Source: an uncultured Macromonas sp.
GTDB taxonomy: Bacteria; Pseudomonadota; Gammaproteobacteria; Burkholderiales; Burkholderiaceae
Direction: 5' to 3'
NCBI GenBank assembly: GCA_946481585.1
Contig: CAMLOF010000183.1
Coordinates: forward strand, 1 to 6,175
Length of the DNA: 6,175 nucleotides
Shown: piece by piece, positions 6,040 to 6,175 of the stretch
Position numbering within the stretch: position 1 is the stretch's first letter
Layout: every line of letters begins with the position of its first letter
Translations under genes and position numbers: made by a program
The notes under the pieces: generated by a model
Told to the model about the DNA's origin: nothing
What the model saw: the letters and a program-made list of their open reading frames with translations, nothing else
The model's database searches: none

Positions 6040-6042
6040 AGG

Positions 6043-6175
6043 TCAACGGCGCCAGAAATGGCCCGTGAACAGCACCAGCACGGTAAGCAGCTCCAGTCGG
6101 CCCAGCAACATGGCAAAACTCAGCACCCACAACTGAAAAGGGCTGAGTACCCCGAAGTTGCTGGCCGGCCCCACC
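6043..6175 (-). CDS. trkH: TrkH-type potassium uptake protein, C-terminal fragment (5' end outside window)
   Basis: The minus strand from 6174 reads 43 residues to TGA 6045-6043. They begin [17 protein letters not shown], continue with the hydrophobic helix containing [16 protein letters not shown] and end FTGHFWRR. The pattern VGP-x-x-NF...[15 protein letters not shown](T/P)VLVLF...FWR is the ending typical of TrkH/TrkG potassium-translocating subunits: the last helix with the conserved GRLE and a short basic cytoplasmic tail. TrkH works in the inner membrane with the cytoplasmic NAD-binding TrkA. The frame has no start in the window because the gene begins beyond the right edge. The gene name is by family resemblance of a short segment; TrkG or a Ktr-type homologue is less likely. 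It is convergent with the rhodanese gene, with three bases between stop codons. Confidence 0.85.
   Translation of the reverse strand, partial: VGPASNFGVLSPFQLWVLSFAMLLGRLELLTVLVLFTGHFWRR

Overview
The window reads as a chromosomal segment of a high-GC betaproteobacterium, probably order Burkholderiales and possibly Comamonadaceae. This placement is an inference from the GC-rich codon use and the look of the proteins (YchJ-family protein, secreted rhodanese, TrkH tail); no marker gene is present. There is no sign of a phage, plasmid, transposon, CRISPR array, tRNA or rRNA. Seven protein genes are supported. Two of them are cut by the window edges, and one of those two (TrkH) shows only its C-terminal 43 residues.

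Layout, left to right: the C-terminal DNA-binding part of an AraC-family regulator (+, 1-270); a YchJ-family SEC-C-type protein (-, 289-690); an AT-richer divergent promoter region (691-868); a divergent HD-GYP-type protein (+, 869-2197); a membrane-bound PAS-GGDEF-EAL protein (-, 2139-4538) that overlaps the HD-GYP gene tail to tail by 59 bases; a membrane-anchored family-3 solute-binding protein (-, 4535-5398) just upstream of it in the same operon with an ATGA stop/start overlap; a 170-base divergent promoter region (5399-5568); a secreted single-domain rhodanese (+, 5569-6039); and the 3' end of a TrkH-type potassium transporter gene (-, 6043-6175).

The centre of interest is the cyclic-di-GMP block at 869-5398. 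The solute-binding protein and the PAS-GGDEF-EAL enzyme are translationally coupled. The enzyme has two membrane segments enclosing a helical periplasmic region of about 140 residues and no recognisable small-molecule pocket of its own. This suggests a two-protein sensor in which the binding protein reports a periplasmic ligand to the enzyme, comparable in design to NspS-MbaA of Vibrio cholerae, LuxP-LuxQ and TorT-TorS. Both enzymatic halves look intact, including the GGDEF inhibitory site. The facing HD-GYP protein keeps HD, HHE and GYP motifs but lacks the first two metal ligands of the family, so its activity is uncertain. Tail-to-tail overlap of the two c-di-GMP genes allows antisense interference between them.

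All three convergent gene junctions are tight (18 bases, a 59-base overlap, 3 bases), and no intrinsic terminator was found at any of them.
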